Shown in pieces: positions 34,278 to 43,813 of a stretch of DNA of 64,000 nt. The notes beneath the pieces were generated by a model, which worked only from the letters and a program-made list of their open reading frames with translations, had not been told where the DNA came from and did not search any database. Position 1 is the first letter of the stretch; each line of letters begins with the position of its first letter. A program made the translations under genes and the position numbers. The stretch covers positions 930,001 through 994,000 of the forward strand of contig NZ_CP136187.1 of the NCBI RefSeq assembly GCF_033193315.1, read 5' to 3'. The stretch is from Agathobaculum sp. NTUH-O15-33. GTDB lineage: Bacteria; Bacillota; Clostridia; Oscillospirales; Butyricicoccaceae.

Positions 34278-35693
34278 ATGCTTACTTTTTTTGCAGCGCT
34301 CGCCCTGCTGCTTGCCGGCTATCTGACCTATGGCGGGCTGGTCGAGCGGGTGTTCGGCCCTGACGACCGCGAGACGCCTGCCGTCGTTCGCGCGGACGGG
34401 GTGGACTACGTCGCCATGCCGCTGTGGAAGGTGTTTCTCATCCAACTGCTCAACATCGCGGGCACCGGCCCCATCTTCGGCGCGCTCATGGGCGCGGTGT
34501 TCGGCCCCGTGGTATTCTTGTGGATCGTTTTCGGCAGCATTTTGGGCGGCGCCGTGCACGATTACTGCACCGGCATGATCTCCGTTCGCATGGGCGGCGC
34601 GTCGGCTTCCGAAATCGTGGGCAAGTATCTGGGCCGCGGCATGAAGCAGGTCATGCGCGTATTCTCGGTGGTGCTGCTGGTTCTGGTGGGCGCGGTTTTC
34701 ACAACCAGCCCCGCCGCCCTCATCGCGCGGCTCACACCGCCCGCGTTCGGCGCGCCCTTTTGGGTTTTCGTCATTCTTTTGTATTATCTTCTCGCTACCC
34801 TGCTGCCGATCGATAAACTCATCGGCAAAATTTATCCCGTGTTCGGCGTCGTCCTCATCGTCATGGTGCTGGGCATCGGCGGCGGCATCCTGCTTGGCGG
34901 CTACCATATTCCCGAGCTGACGCTGCAAAACCTCCATCCGGACGGCAGGCCCGTCTGGCCCTATCTGTTCATCACCGTGGCCTGCGGCGCGGTAAGCGGT
35001 TTCCACGCCACCCAGTCGCCCATGATGGCGCGCTGTCTTGCCCGCGAGCGGGACGGACGCCGCGTGTTCTACGGGGCCATGATAACCGAGGGCGTGATCG
35101 CCCTCTGCTGGGCTGCGGCGGGCGTCGCGTTTTACGGCGGCGCCGGCGGCCTGCAAGCCGCCCTGTCCTCGCTCGGCCAGTCCGGCGTGGTGTATGATAT
35201 TTCGACCGCCTTGCTCGGCGTTGTCGGCGGCGCGTTGGCCGTTGTCGGCGTGGTCGCCTGCCCCATCACTTCGGGGGATACGGCGTTTCGCTCCGCCCGT
35301 CTCACCCTATCGGACTGGTTCCGGCTCGATCAGTCGAAAATCCGCAACCGCCTGCTGCTCACCCTTCCGCTTTTGGCGGCGGGCGCGCTGCTCACCCAAC
35401 TGAATTTCGATGTCGTCTGGCGTTACTTCTCTTGGGCCAATCAAGCGCTCGCCATGATCGCCCTCTGGGCGGCGGCGGTCTATCTCCGCCGGCACTGCGG
35501 GCGCGTGCAAAGCCTTATGGCGGCGCTGCCCGCCGCGTTCATGTCGGCGGTCTGCTCCACCTACATCCTCATGGCGGAGGAAGGCCTGCGCCTTTCCGCC
35601 GGTATCGCCTGTCCCGCCGGCGTTCTGTTCGCCCTTGCCCTGTCCGCCCGTTTCGCTTACAGCGGGCGGACGGGTAACGCACTGAAAAAATAA
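34278..35693 (+). CDS. CstA-family carbon-starvation transporter
   Basis: Multi-pass membrane protein of 471 residues resembling CstA/BtsT pyruvate or peptide transporters. Family landmarks include LLNIAGTGPIFGALMGAVFG (about 58-77), GGAVHDYCTGMISVRMGG (about 90-107) and GFHATQSPMMARCL (about 239-252). In E. coli the BtsT member is controlled by a LytTR two-component system that senses pyruvate; a LytTR system lies 1.4 kb upstream here, with a diguanylate cyclase between. The substrate is therefore probably a small carboxylate such as pyruvate (inference). Confidence 0.88.
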   Translation: MLTFFAALALLLAGYLTYGGLVERVFGPDDRETPAVVRADGVDYVAMPLWKVFLIQLLNIAGTGPIFGALMGAVFGPVVFLWIVFGSILGGAVHDYCTGMISVRMGGASASEIVGKYLGRGMKQVMRVFSVVLLVLVGAVFTTSPAALIARLTPPAFGAPFWVFVILLYYLLATLLPIDKLIGKIYPVFGVVLIVMVLGIGGGILLGGYHIPELTLQNLHPDGRPVWPYLFITVACGAVSGFHATQSPMMARCLARERDGRRVFYGAMITEGVIALCWAAAGVAFYGGAGGLQAALSSLGQSGVVYDISTALLGVVGGALAVVGVVACPITSGDTAFRSARLTLSDWFRLDQSKIRNRLLLTLPLLAAGALLTQLNFDVVWRYFSWANQALAMIALWAAAVYLRRHCGRVQSLMAALPAAFMSAVCSTYILMAEEGLRLSAGIACPAGVLFALALSARFAYSGRTGNALKK

Positions 35694-35695
35694 AG

Positions 35696-35750
35696 AGAGG
35701 GGTATACCCCTCTTGGCGATAAATGGGACATTTATCGCCAAGGCTTCTTT
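35696..35750 (+). terminator. Terminator after the CstA-family gene
   Basis: Two adjacent palindromes: AGAGGGGTA with its complement (35696-35713) and CTTGGCGATAAATG (35712-35725) with its complement (35729-35742), followed by GCTTCTTTT. Confidence 0.75.
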
Positions 35751-35780
35751 TACTTACAAAACACAAAGGGAGGAAGAAAT

Positions 35781-38700
35781 ATGAGAGAAATAAAGAAACT
35801 GCGGCGGCCGCTTGCATCCCTGCTGGCAGCGTTTATGCTAATGACCCTGCTGCCGGTCTCGGCGCAGGCCGGGGGGACGGAGAACGGTCGGGACGTGATA
35901 GTCGCGGCCTTTGAGCCGTTGGACGCGGCGGTGGCGGAGCAGACCGTCCCGGCGGGGACGGTGCGGGAGGCTTTAAACCTGCCCGGCTCCCTCCGTGCCA
36001 CCGTGTACGCCACGGCCCCGGACACCGAGCCAGTTGTGATTGACGGCGTGAGCTGGGAAGCGGACCGCCCCTTTGAAGGCCCGGCGGGCCGCTATACCTT
36101 TACCGCGTCCGCACCGGGGTACGCCTGCGCCGAGGGCGTGGACTGGCCCGCGATCACCGTCACCGTGGCGGAACAGACCGCGCCGGAGCCGGACGAGGTG
36201 GACGCCCTCTGCGCCGCCATCGACGCCCTGCCTACGGTGGACGAACTCTATGAAAGCGCCCCCGGCGACGCCGACCCGGCATTCCCCGTCTGGGTTACCG
36301 AGACCCGCGCCAAGCTGGCGGCGGTCCCCGCCCTGCAAGCGCGGCTTTCCGCGCTGTCCGGGGACGCGGCGGCTCTGGAGCGGATCACCGAGGCGCGCGC
36401 CGACAAACTGGCGGAACTGAACGATTTTGCGAAGCAGCTGGGGGACATGGAGACGCTGACCGGCACCACCGTCTTCACTTTTACCGTTACCGTGTCCGTC
36501 AAGCAGACGGCGCCGTACTGCAAGGGCGACGAGATATTCCTGATGGCCGACATCAAGGATGTGGAGACCGGCACCGCGATGACCACGGGCAAGGTCCAGT
36601 TCTATCTGGGCGAGGCCGCGCTAGGCGCTCCGGTGAGCTACAGCGCCACGAGCGGCTTTGGGAAGCAAAAGGGCTTCGCCCTCTCTGTGGTCTGCGGACC
36701 TAGTTCTTTCACGCATCTCAATGTGGGTGACAACACCATTAAGGCCGTCTATACGTCCGCCACCGGACAATCGGTGACCTCCGAACCCTTCACGGTCACT
36801 GTCTCCGATAAGATGAATGGCAACAAGTATATCAGCAGTATGATGGTGGAAAATTTAACCGGCGACGGTGTCAACTACGTCGCACCCGTTCAGTTCGGCG
36901 TGTCCAACAACGGCGGTGACGTGGGGATTAAAGCCTCCGACTTTGTCATAACCGGAACCAAGGACGGCAATGCGCTTGTGAAGGGTACGGATTTCACGGT
37001 AAATTCGACCCCTAAGGACGCGACTGTCCTTGTAAAGGAGCCGGGCACCTATGTCTTTACGGCGACGCTCCCTGATTCCAGCGCCTATGCGGCCATAGAG
37101 GTCTCCGACCCTGTCGTCGTTCTGGCCCTTTATCAGGTCTCCTGCACGCTGACCAACCTGACGGCGGAAGCGCAGCCCGCAGCCGTTAAGTACGGCAAGC
37201 CCCTCACCGTCACCCTCACGGCGGCGGACGGCTACAGCCTGCCCGACTCCATTTCCGTCACCATGGGCGGAGAAACGTTGGCATTGGACGATGAGGCCGG
37301 CTACACCTACGAAAGGCGCGGCGGCACGGTGAGCATCGCCCACGTCACCGGGGATGTGGTCATTACCGCCGCCGGGGCCTACGGCGTGTGGGTGGGCGGC
37401 ACGCAAGTCACCCCGGAGAATTCGGCCAACGTGCTGGGCGACGGGAAGGTATCCTACAATGCCGCCAGCAATACGCTGTCCCTCAACAGCGCGGCCATCA
37501 CAGGCACACACAAAGGCGCGGGAATCTACGTGGAGGACAGCACGGACTTTACCATGGCGCTGACCGGCGATAATGTCGTCGGCAACGATGCGGACGCCGC
37601 GCTGAACTGCGGCGTCCGGTGCCTAAACAACCAGCTTCTCATAAAGGGCGCGGGCAAACTCACCGTCTACCTCAAACGAGCCCAGGACGGAGGCGGCGTG
37701 TCGGGCGTGAGCGCCAACAAGGGGCTAACCCTAAACGGCGCGACGCTGAAGATCATCAACAAGGATACGACCTTAGAGCCCGAAGCCTCTTACGTCGGAT
37801 TGCAGGCGGATGAAGGGATCACCCTCAGCGGCGCGAATCTTACCCTCACAAACCTCATGACGGGCATCAACGCGGCGGGCGGAGACATCGCGATTGACCA
37901 GCGTTCCACTCTAACCGCACGCACGGGGGACAGTGCCATCAACGGCAAAAATGTACTGATCTCCGACTCCAAGGTGGACGTTGAAAGCACCCTGACGGAC
38001 AAAAACGCCATCATCGCTCTGCTGCATATCACCGTTAACGGCGATGCGGACGTCAAGGCGGTGAGCGACTTCCCCGCGCTCTATGCGGAGCATGCGGCGG
38101 ATTTTCCCGACGTGCCCGATTATACGAAAAACTGCATCACCATCAGCGGCGGGACCGTCAGCGCCATCTCCAACAAAGACGCCGCAATTTATACGCCCGG
38201 CACAATTTCCATCAGCGGCGACACGACCAAGGTGACGGCTAAGGGCTATTATGCCGGCTTGCAGGGCAACGGCGGGATTGCCATTTCCGGCGGCACCGTC
38301 AACGCCGCCTCCACCCACGACTGCGGCATCTTTACGCCCGCCGCCCTTGCCATCAGCGGCGACGATACCAAGGTGACGGCCAAGGGCTATTATGCCGGCC
38401 TGCGGAGCAACGCGGGCGTTACCATCTCCGGCGGCACCGTCGACGCCGTGAGCACGAACGACGTCGGGATTTTCTGCATGGGCCACATCGAAATCACCGG
38501 TGGCAGTATCCACGCAAAAGGCGGGCCCGGCTTTGCCGCCATCGCCGCTAGAACGATGAAAAGCGGTGAGACACAGCCGCCGGTAACCATTACGCTGACT
38601 GGCTTGGGGGAAGAAAACGGCTGCAAGCCCATGGCGTCGGACTGGTTTACCGTTACGCTGTCGGACGGAGGAACGGAAACCAGAAGCTGGACCGCCTTCG

Positions 38701-40961
38701 TCCCGGAGAACGCGGACGCGCTTACCGTTTCCAACGGCGCCATGACCAACGCGGTCAATGAGGTTTGGTTGGGAACGCCCACCGTCACCGCCGTGAGCGT
38801 CACCCCACCGGCGGCCATTGTACAGAAGGGCCACACCCGGCAGTTTAACGCCACGGTGGCCGGCACGTATTCCCCGGCGCAGTCCGTGACGTGGACAATC
38901 GAAGGCAGCTACGACACCGGCACCGTCATTTCCGAAGCGGGTCTGCTGACCGTGGCCGCCGGTGAGACGGCAACTTCAATAACCGTCAAGGCCACCTCCA
39001 CCGTAGCCAGCGGCAAGAGCGCCACGGTCATCGTGACCGTCACGGACAAGGCCGCGTTGACGGAGGCGCAGATGTCCCTCGCCATGGATGGCTGGACCTA
39101 CGGCGAGGCGCCTAATGTGCCCTTGGGCTCCGTGACTGTCACGGACGACAACGGCGGCATCACTTATCAATACAGCGCCGACGGCGGAAATATCTGGGCG
39201 GACGATCTGCCCGTTTCCGGCGCGGGCGAGGCTAAGGCGGGCACCTATCAGGTGCGGATGAGCTACGAGGGCGACGTCTACACCGGCACCAAGACGGCCA
39301 GCTTTACCGTGGCTCCCAAAGCCGTCATTCTGGGCGTGGGCACCCTCGCGGCCAGCAAGGTCTATGACGGCGACACAATAGCTATACTCACCGGCGCGCC
39401 TGCCCTTACCGGCGCACTGGAACATGACGCGGTGACCGCCGGGGGCGGCACTGGCGTGTACGCCACGGCGGACGCGGGGACGGGAATCGCCGTTACCGTC
39501 ACCGGCGTCACGCTCAACGGAAATGACGCGGGCAACTATACCACCACCGGCACGGTACCCGGCTTGACCGGGACCATCACCCCGGCGGACGGCAAGACCT
39601 ATTCCAGCTACGCCGACGCGCTGGACGCGCTGCACAAGGTGCACATCGTCACCAACGTGACGCCGACGCTGGGGGACGTGACGCTGCCCGCCGGCTGGGC
39701 GTTTACCGGCGACAAGACGGCGCGGATCGCCGCCGGCAACGACAACGGCGGCAAGCAGGCATTTCCGGTGCGGTACACGCCCGCCGATCCAAACTACGCT
39801 CCCGTAGACCTGACGGGCGAGGACGCCCTGTTCCCGGTATCCACGGTAGAACTGACCGCCAGCGAAGGACTGGGCATACAAACCGTCGCGGCCGGGCAGC
39901 AGTTGACGCTCTCCGGGGTAACGCTTCAAGTGACCGGCGCGGCCCTGCCCAATGAGGGCGACTACGCCATTGCCAACATGAAATGGAGCAGCAGCGCGGA
40001 GGCGGTCGCCACCGTGACCGGCGCGGTCTCCGGCGGAAGCATGACCGCCACCGTTTCGGCAGTCGCCGGCGGCGTGACTATGGTGGGTGTGGCCTACCAG
40101 AATGGCGACATGCTGGGCTACGTGCTGGTAAAGGTCACGGGCGGTAGCGGCGGGACCGCCAATCAGGTAAGCGACATTACGGACATCGCCGAGACGCTGG
40201 ATAAGCTGATCGACCCGGAGCGCCCTACCGAAACCGACAAGGCGGCGGTGGACGCCGTGGCAGCCGAGGTGACCAAGCTGTCCGGCGCGGCCAAGGAAAA
40301 CCTTACCGCCGATGACGTGAAGACGCTGGATGAGCTGAAAAAGACCGTGGGCGAGAACATTTCCGACGCGGACAAGAAACTGACGATCACCATCGAAGAC
40401 GAAGCCGAGGGACCGGTTCCCGCGCCGGAGAACATAAAGGTGGTGGGCGCGGCCATCGCCTGCGGCGTGGACAGCGGCAACGTGGTGGTCACCATCAAGC
40501 CCGTTATGCCCAGCGGCTCCGACACCAAGCTGGAACTGAAAATGCAACTGACGGTGAATAACAACGAAGCGGAGCTGGCGGCACCGATGTTCTTCCAGAT
40601 GGTCGTGCCGGAGGATATCGACCTGAACAACCTGGAAGCTGTACCATGTGAAGGACGACGGCAGCAAAACGGAGCTTCCTTTTACGAAGGGAGAGGGGCG
40701 CGCCATTTCGTTCAAAATGCTGTCCTTCTCCAGCGTGCAGTTCGTGGTACCCACCGGCGGCGCGACGGGCGGCGGCTCCACCACCTATTATACCCTGACC
40801 GCCACGGCGGGCGGGGGCGGCAAGATCGCCCCCAGCGGCAAGGTGCGCGTCAGCCGGAACAGCGACAAGACGTTTACCGTGACGCCCGGCGATGGCTACG
40901 AGATCGCCGACGTGCTGGTGGACGGCAAGAGCGTGGGCGCGGTGGATTCCTATACGTTTGA
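35781..40961 (+). CDS. Giant secreted beta-helix/Ig-like surface protein (frame lost before SLH part)
   Basis: Signal peptide (about 1-31, cleavage after AQA) and a mosaic adhesin-like body: alpha/beta N-terminal region, an Ig-like domain (about 225-340), a right-handed beta-helix-like region with 47-residue repeats (about 790-915), a Big_2-type domain (about 1010-1100; VTAVSVTPPAAIVQKG), a YDG/MBG-like part (VAPKAVILG...VYDGDT, about 1175-1270) and a helical linker. At codon GAA 40635-40637 the frame goes wrong: residues after NNLE are arginine-rich nonsense, while the +1 frame continues LYHVKDDGSKTELPF into a repeat domain and three SLH motifs. Intact length would be about 1,930 residues. 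RBS GGGAGG is 8 nt before ATG 35781. Confidence 0.75.
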   Translation: MREIKKLRRPLASLLAAFMLMTLLPVSAQAGGTENGRDVIVAAFEPLDAAVAEQTVPAGTVREALNLPGSLRATVYATAPDTEPVVIDGVSWEADRPFEGPAGRYTFTASAPGYACAEGVDWPAITVTVAEQTAPEPDEVDALCAAIDALPTVDELYESAPGDADPAFPVWVTETRAKLAAVPALQARLSALSGDAAALERITEARADKLAELNDFAKQLGDMETLTGTTVFTFTVTVSVKQTAPYCKGDEIFLMADIKDVETGTAMTTGKVQFYLGEAALGAPVSYSATSGFGKQKGFALSVVCGPSSFTHLNVGDNTIKAVYTSATGQSVTSEPFTVTVSDKMNGNKYISSMMVENLTGDGVNYVAPVQFGVSNNGGDVGIKASDFVITGTKDGNALVKGTDFTVNSTPKDATVLVKEPGTYVFTATLPDSSAYAAIEVSDPVVVLALYQVSCTLTNLTAEAQPAAVKYGKPLTVTLTAADGYSLPDSISVTMGGETLALDDEAGYTYERRGGTVSIAHVTGDVVITAAGAYGVWVGGTQVTPENSANVLGDGKVSYNAASNTLSLNSAAITGTHKGAGIYVEDSTDFTMALTGDNVVGNDADAALNCGVRCLNNQLLIKGAGKLTVYLKRAQDGGGVSGVSANKGLTLNGATLKIINKDTTLEPEASYVGLQADEGITLSGANLTLTNLMTGINAAGGDIAIDQRSTLTARTGDSAINGKNVLISDSKVDVESTLTDKNAIIALLHITVNGDADVKAVSDFPALYAEHAADFPDVPDYTKNCITISGGTVSAISNKDAAIYTPGTISISGDTTKVTAKGYYAGLQGNGGIAISGGTVNAASTHDCGIFTPAALAISGDDTKVTAKGYYAGLRSNAGVTISGGTVDAVSTNDVGIFCMGHIEITGGSIHAKGGPGFAAIAARTMKSGETQPPVTITLTGLGEENGCKPMASDWFTVTLSDGGTETRSWTAFVPENADALTVSNGAMTNAVNEVWLGTPTVTAVSVTPPAAIVQKGHTRQFNATVAGTYSPAQSVTWTIEGSYDTGTVISEAGLLTVAAGETATSITVKATSTVASGKSATVIVTVTDKAALTEAQMSLAMDGWTYGEAPNVPLGSVTVTDDNGGITYQYSADGGNIWADDLPVSGAGEAKAGTYQVRMSYEGDVYTGTKTASFTVAPKAVILGVGTLAASKVYDGDTIAILTGAPALTGALEHDAVTAGGGTGVYATADAGTGIAVTVTGVTLNGNDAGNYTTTGTVPGLTGTITPADGKTYSSYADALDALHKVHIVTNVTPTLGDVTLPAGWAFTGDKTARIAAGNDNGGKQAFPVRYTPADPNYAPVDLTGEDALFPVSTVELTASEGLGIQTVAAGQQLTLSGVTLQVTGAALPNEGDYAIANMKWSSSAEAVATVTGAVSGGSMTATVSAVAGGVTMVGVAYQNGDMLGYVLVKVTGGSGGTANQVSDITDIAETLDKLIDPERPTETDKAAVDAVAAEVTKLSGAAKENLTADDVKTLDELKKTVGENISDADKKLTITIEDEAEGPVPAPENIKVVGAAIACGVDSGNVVVTIKPVMPSGSDTKLELKMQLTVNNNEAELAAPMFFQMVVPEDIDLNNLEAVPCEGRRQQNGASFYEGRGARHFVQNAVLLQRAVRGTHRRRDGRRLHHLLYPDRHGGRGRQDRPQRQGARQPEQRQDVYRDARRWLRDRRRAGGRQERGRGGFLYV
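38139..38510 (+). repeat. 141-bp tandem repeats within the surface-protein gene
   Basis: The segment AAGGTGACGGCYAAGGGCTA occurs at 38229 and 38370, one 141-bp (47-codon) period apart, within units that read ISGGTV...GIFTP...ISGDxTKVTAKGYYAGL. Such near-identical repeats can expand or contract by recombination. Confidence 0.75.
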
Positions 40962-41571
40962 AAGGGTCAGGGCAAACCACACCATCGCGGCCAGCTTTCA
41001 GGCCGAGGGCCAGCGGCCCGTCTGGTATCCCTTTGCCGATGTGAAGGAGGACGCGTGGTATTACGACAGCGTGAAGGATATCTATGAGCGCGGCCTGATG
41101 AACGGCACCAGCAAAACCACGTTTTCGCCGGAGCTTGCCACCACCCGCGGCATGATCGTCACGATTCTGTGGCGGTTGGAGCAGGAGCCGGAGAGCGGCG
41201 CGGCCATGTCATTTACTGATGTAACGGCGGGCAGCTACTGCTTTGACGCCGTTCGCTGGGCGGCGGAGCACGAGATCGTCAAGGGCTACACCGCCACGGC
41301 GTTCGGCCCGGCGGACACCATCACGCGGCAGGAGCTTGCGGCCATTCTGTACCGCTATGCCCGGTACAAGGGCGCGGACGTAAGCGCGGCCGACGATTTG
41401 GCGGCCTTTACCGACCGGCCCGACGGCTGGGCGGAGGACGCCGTGAAATGGGCCGTGGGCGCCGGCGTCCTCTCCGGCAAAGGCAGCGGCGTTTTGGACC
41501 CCAAGGGGCGGGCCACCCGCGCCGAGGTCGCGGCCATGCTTCACCGGTTTCTTTCCAACACAGCAAATTGA
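40648..41571 (+). pseudogene. Detached C-terminal SLH region of the giant surface protein
   Basis: Frame +1 continuation, 307 codons, without an RBS of its own. It holds an InlB B-repeat-like domain (YYTLTATAGGGGKIAPSGK...) followed by three SLH motifs: WYPFADVKEDAWYYDSVKDI, SFTDVTAGSYCFDAVRWAAE and AAFTDRPDGWAEDAVKWAVG, each with a TR-type end (TTRGMIVTIL, TRQELAAILYRYA, TRAEVAAMLHRFL). This is the part that would attach the protein to the wall. Confidence 0.85.
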
Positions 41572-41606
41572 ACGACCCCAGAACACATTTGCCATTACCT
41601 TGCTCT

Positions 41607-41682
41607 CCGGGCGGGGCGGTATCTCTACCGCCCCGCCCGGCCGATTCAAGAACCCGTTTTTACAAGGAAACGGGTTCTTTTT
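41607..41682 (+). terminator. Tandem terminators after the surface-protein gene
   Basis: First stem CCGGGCGGGGCGGTA (41607-41621) with its complement (41626-41640), no T-run. Second stem AAGAACCCGTTT (41648-41659) with its complement (41668-41679) followed by a T-run. Confidence 0.85.
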
Positions 41683-41757
41683 GCCTGTATTCTACTTTTT
41701 TTCGCAACGGGAAAGCGTAGCGGGGCGGCGCTTGGCTGAACCGAGTACGCGGTGGAA

Positions 41758-41786
41758 TTGACGCGCGCGGGCAAATTCGGTATAAT
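41758..41786 (+). promoter_or_regulatory. Promoter of the AraC-family gene
   Basis: TTGACG (41758-41763), 17-bp spacer, TATAAT (41781-41786). Confidence 0.8.
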
Positions 41787-41832
41787 GAACAAATGATAGC
41801 AGCGCAAATGCCGGAAAAGGGAGGAAGCCCAC

Positions 41833-42723
41833 GTGAGCAGCATGTATGAAACAGATTATTTCGCGCGAGTGATGCAAAAATCCGGAATAGACAGAGTGGC
41901 GATGCCTTCGCTGCTCTATATCACCAAGCAGCAGGCGGGCGGCAAGAAGCGCGACCGGCCCATGCACGGGCATGATTCGCTGTGCGAGATCCTGCTGGTT
42001 TATCGGGGCGTTGGCTCCTATGCCATCCGCAACCATACCTATCCCATTCAGGCGGGCGATATCCTGTATTATAATCAGGATGAAGCGCACGAGGTGCGCG
42101 CCATGTCGGATGAGGAGATCGGCACCTACTGCTTCGGTATCGGCAACCTGCATTTAAGAGACCTGCCGGTAAACCACATGATCCCGGAGGACAGCCCCCC
42201 CGTGCGACCCTCCGGCGCGATGTTCGGTTTTTTCGAGGGCCTGTGCGAGCGCGCCTATCAAATGCTGGATGATAACCCGATGCACCGGGCCGTGGCGCAG
42301 TGTCTGGCCATCGCCTTTTTGCTCGCGGCGATCGGGGTGGAGGACGAAGCGCCGCGCGCCGTCGCTTCCGCGCAGGATACGCAAATGGGCGACCGCATCC
42401 GCGAGTATCTGGATATCCATTACACGGAGCCGATCGATCTGAAATCGATCGCGGCGGCGTTCCAGTGCAGCGAGCCGTATATCTCGCATGTGTTCAAAAA
42501 GGCGATGGGCTATTCGCCCATCCAATATGTGATCCGGCGGCGCGTCGGGCTGGCGCAGACCTATTTAATCAGCAGCGATTACACCGCCACGCAGATCGCC
42601 ACCTTGGTCGGTTACGACAATACGAATTACTTTAACACCATCTTTACCAAGGTGGTCGGCGTGTCGCCGATCCGCTATAAAAAACAGTACATAGAAGCGC
42701 TGCACGGCAACGTGACGCAGTAG
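41833..42723 (+). CDS. AraC-family transcriptional regulator
   Basis: 296 residues: a cupin-like sensing domain (about 30-115, HGHDSLCEILLVYRGVG...IQAGDILYYNQDEAHEV) and a C-terminal double helix-turn-helix (about 188-292; LKSIAAAFQCSEPYISHVFKKAMG and ATQIATLVGYDNTNYFNTIFTK split by the linker). GTG 41833 is the start, with GGGAGGA 6 nt upstream; ATG 41842 is three codons later. It stands tail-to-tail with the mgl-type transporter genes, so sugar-dependent control of that transporter is a reasonable guess. Confidence 0.88.
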   Translation: MSSMYETDYFARVMQKSGIDRVAMPSLLYITKQQAGGKKRDRPMHGHDSLCEILLVYRGVGSYAIRNHTYPIQAGDILYYNQDEAHEVRAMSDEEIGTYCFGIGNLHLRDLPVNHMIPEDSPPVRPSGAMFGFFEGLCERAYQMLDDNPMHRAVAQCLAIAFLLAAIGVEDEAPRAVASAQDTQMGDRIREYLDIHYTEPIDLKSIAAAFQCSEPYISHVFKKAMGYSPIQYVIRRRVGLAQTYLISSDYTATQIATLVGYDNTNYFNTIFTKVVGVSPIRYKKQYIEALHGNVTQ

Positions 42724-42728
42724 CAAAT

Positions 42729-42777
42729 AAAAACCGGAGCCGCGACCCCTTACGAGGGGACCGCGGCTCCGGTTTTT
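42729..42777. terminator. Bidirectional terminator between the AraC gene and mglC
   Basis: AAAAACCGGAGCCGCG (42729-42744) pairs with its complement (42762-42777); an inner CCCCT/AGGGG extends the stem. Confidence 0.9.
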
Positions 42778-42788
42778 ATGTAAGCTTC

Positions 42789-43787
42789 TTACGCCTTCTT
42801 GGCGTTCTTGCGCATATCGAACACCACCGCGAGGATGATGATCGCGCCCTTGAAAACCTGCTGCACATAGGGCGAAATCTTGAGCAGCATCATGCCGTTT
42901 TTCAGCACGCCGAGGATGAGGATACCGGCAATAACGCCGGAGATCCGGCACACGCCGCCCGAGTGGGAGGTGCCGCCCACGGTGGCCGCCGCGATCGCGT
43001 CCAGCTCGTAGTTGACGCCGACCGAGGCGTTGCCCGCGCCCGAACGAGCCGCCAGCAGAACGCCGCCGACGGACGCGCAGAACGCGCACCAGGTGTATAC
43101 CTTGATCAGATTCTTTTCCACGTTGATACCGGCCACGCGCGCGGCTTGATCGTTGCCGCCGATCGCATAGATCGATTTGCCGAACCGCGTCTGTGTGAGC
43201 ATAAAGCCGGATATCACCGCAAAGATGACGAAGATGACGATGACGACCGTGACGGACGCGCCGCTGATGTTGAACAGCTCAAACTGCGCCACATTTTTCA
43301 GGCCGGGCTTTAGCTCCGGGATGGGGTAGGCGTTGGTGTAAAGCAAGGCGAGCGCGCGGGCGATCAGCTGGGTGCCCAGCGTGGCGATGAAAGCGGGGAT
43401 TTTGGTGTAGGCAATCAGCCAGCCGTTGAGCACGCCGAACAGCGTGCCGACGACCAGACCGGCCACAATCGCGACGACGACCGGGATATCCGGCAGGTTC
43501 GGGAACAGGCGGGACGCGCCGTACTCAAACTTTTGCGCGAGCGAGGCGGTCACAACGCCGGTCAACGCGACCAGCGCGCCGGGCGAAAGGTCGATGCCCT
43601 TGGAAAGAATACACCACATAACGCCGACCGTTAGGATGCCGGTGATGGATTCGGTGGTCAGTACGGAAACAATATTTTTGGCCGTTAGAAACGTGGGCGA
43701 TAAAAAGGCCATCAGGATGACCATAAAAACAAAGACGACCCAGATCGAGTTCTTGCTCATAAATTTTTTGGCTTTTGTCGCATTCAC
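42789..43787 (-). CDS. mglC: Sugar ABC transporter permease, MglC/RbsC type
   Basis: Inner-membrane permease of 332 residues with about ten hydrophobic segments. The conserved loop AIGGNDQAARVAGINVEK (about residues 204-221) and ALTGVVTASLAQ are typical of CUT2 permeases for galactose, ribose or related sugars. Start GTG 43787 (preceded by GAAAGGGG) gives the family length; longer in-frame starts upstream overlap the ATPase gene. 26 bp downstream of mglA on the same strand. Confidence 0.88.
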   Translation of the reverse strand: MNATKAKKFMSKNSIWVVFVFMVILMAFLSPTFLTAKNIVSVLTTESITGILTVGVMWCILSKGIDLSPGALVALTGVVTASLAQKFEYGASRLFPNLPDIPVVVAIVAGLVVGTLFGVLNGWLIAYTKIPAFIATLGTQLIARALALLYTNAYPIPELKPGLKNVAQFELFNISGASVTVVIVIFVIFAVISGFMLTQTRFGKSIYAIGGNDQAARVAGINVEKNLIKVYTWCAFCASVGGVLLAARSGAGNASVGVNYELDAIAAATVGGTSHSGGVCRISGVIAGILILGVLKNGMMLLKISPYVQQVFKGAIIILAVVFDMRKNAKKA

Positions 43788-43813
43788 AGGAAGTACCCCT
43801 TTCTCTTTTTCCC

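Noticed and set aside
34191..35156. 321-codon minus-strand frame opposite the CstA-family gene
   Set aside because: Shadow frame rich in His, Asp and Arg; no start signal.
38976..40784. 602-codon open frame on the minus strand opposite the giant surface protein
   Set aside because: Same GC-skew effect: Gly/His/Arg-rich, no RBS or signal, and the plus-strand domains are clear.
36000..41571. CRISPR-like repeats
   Set aside because: The repeats here are coding, 141 bp long and without spacers; no short regularly spaced direct repeats were found anywhere in the window.
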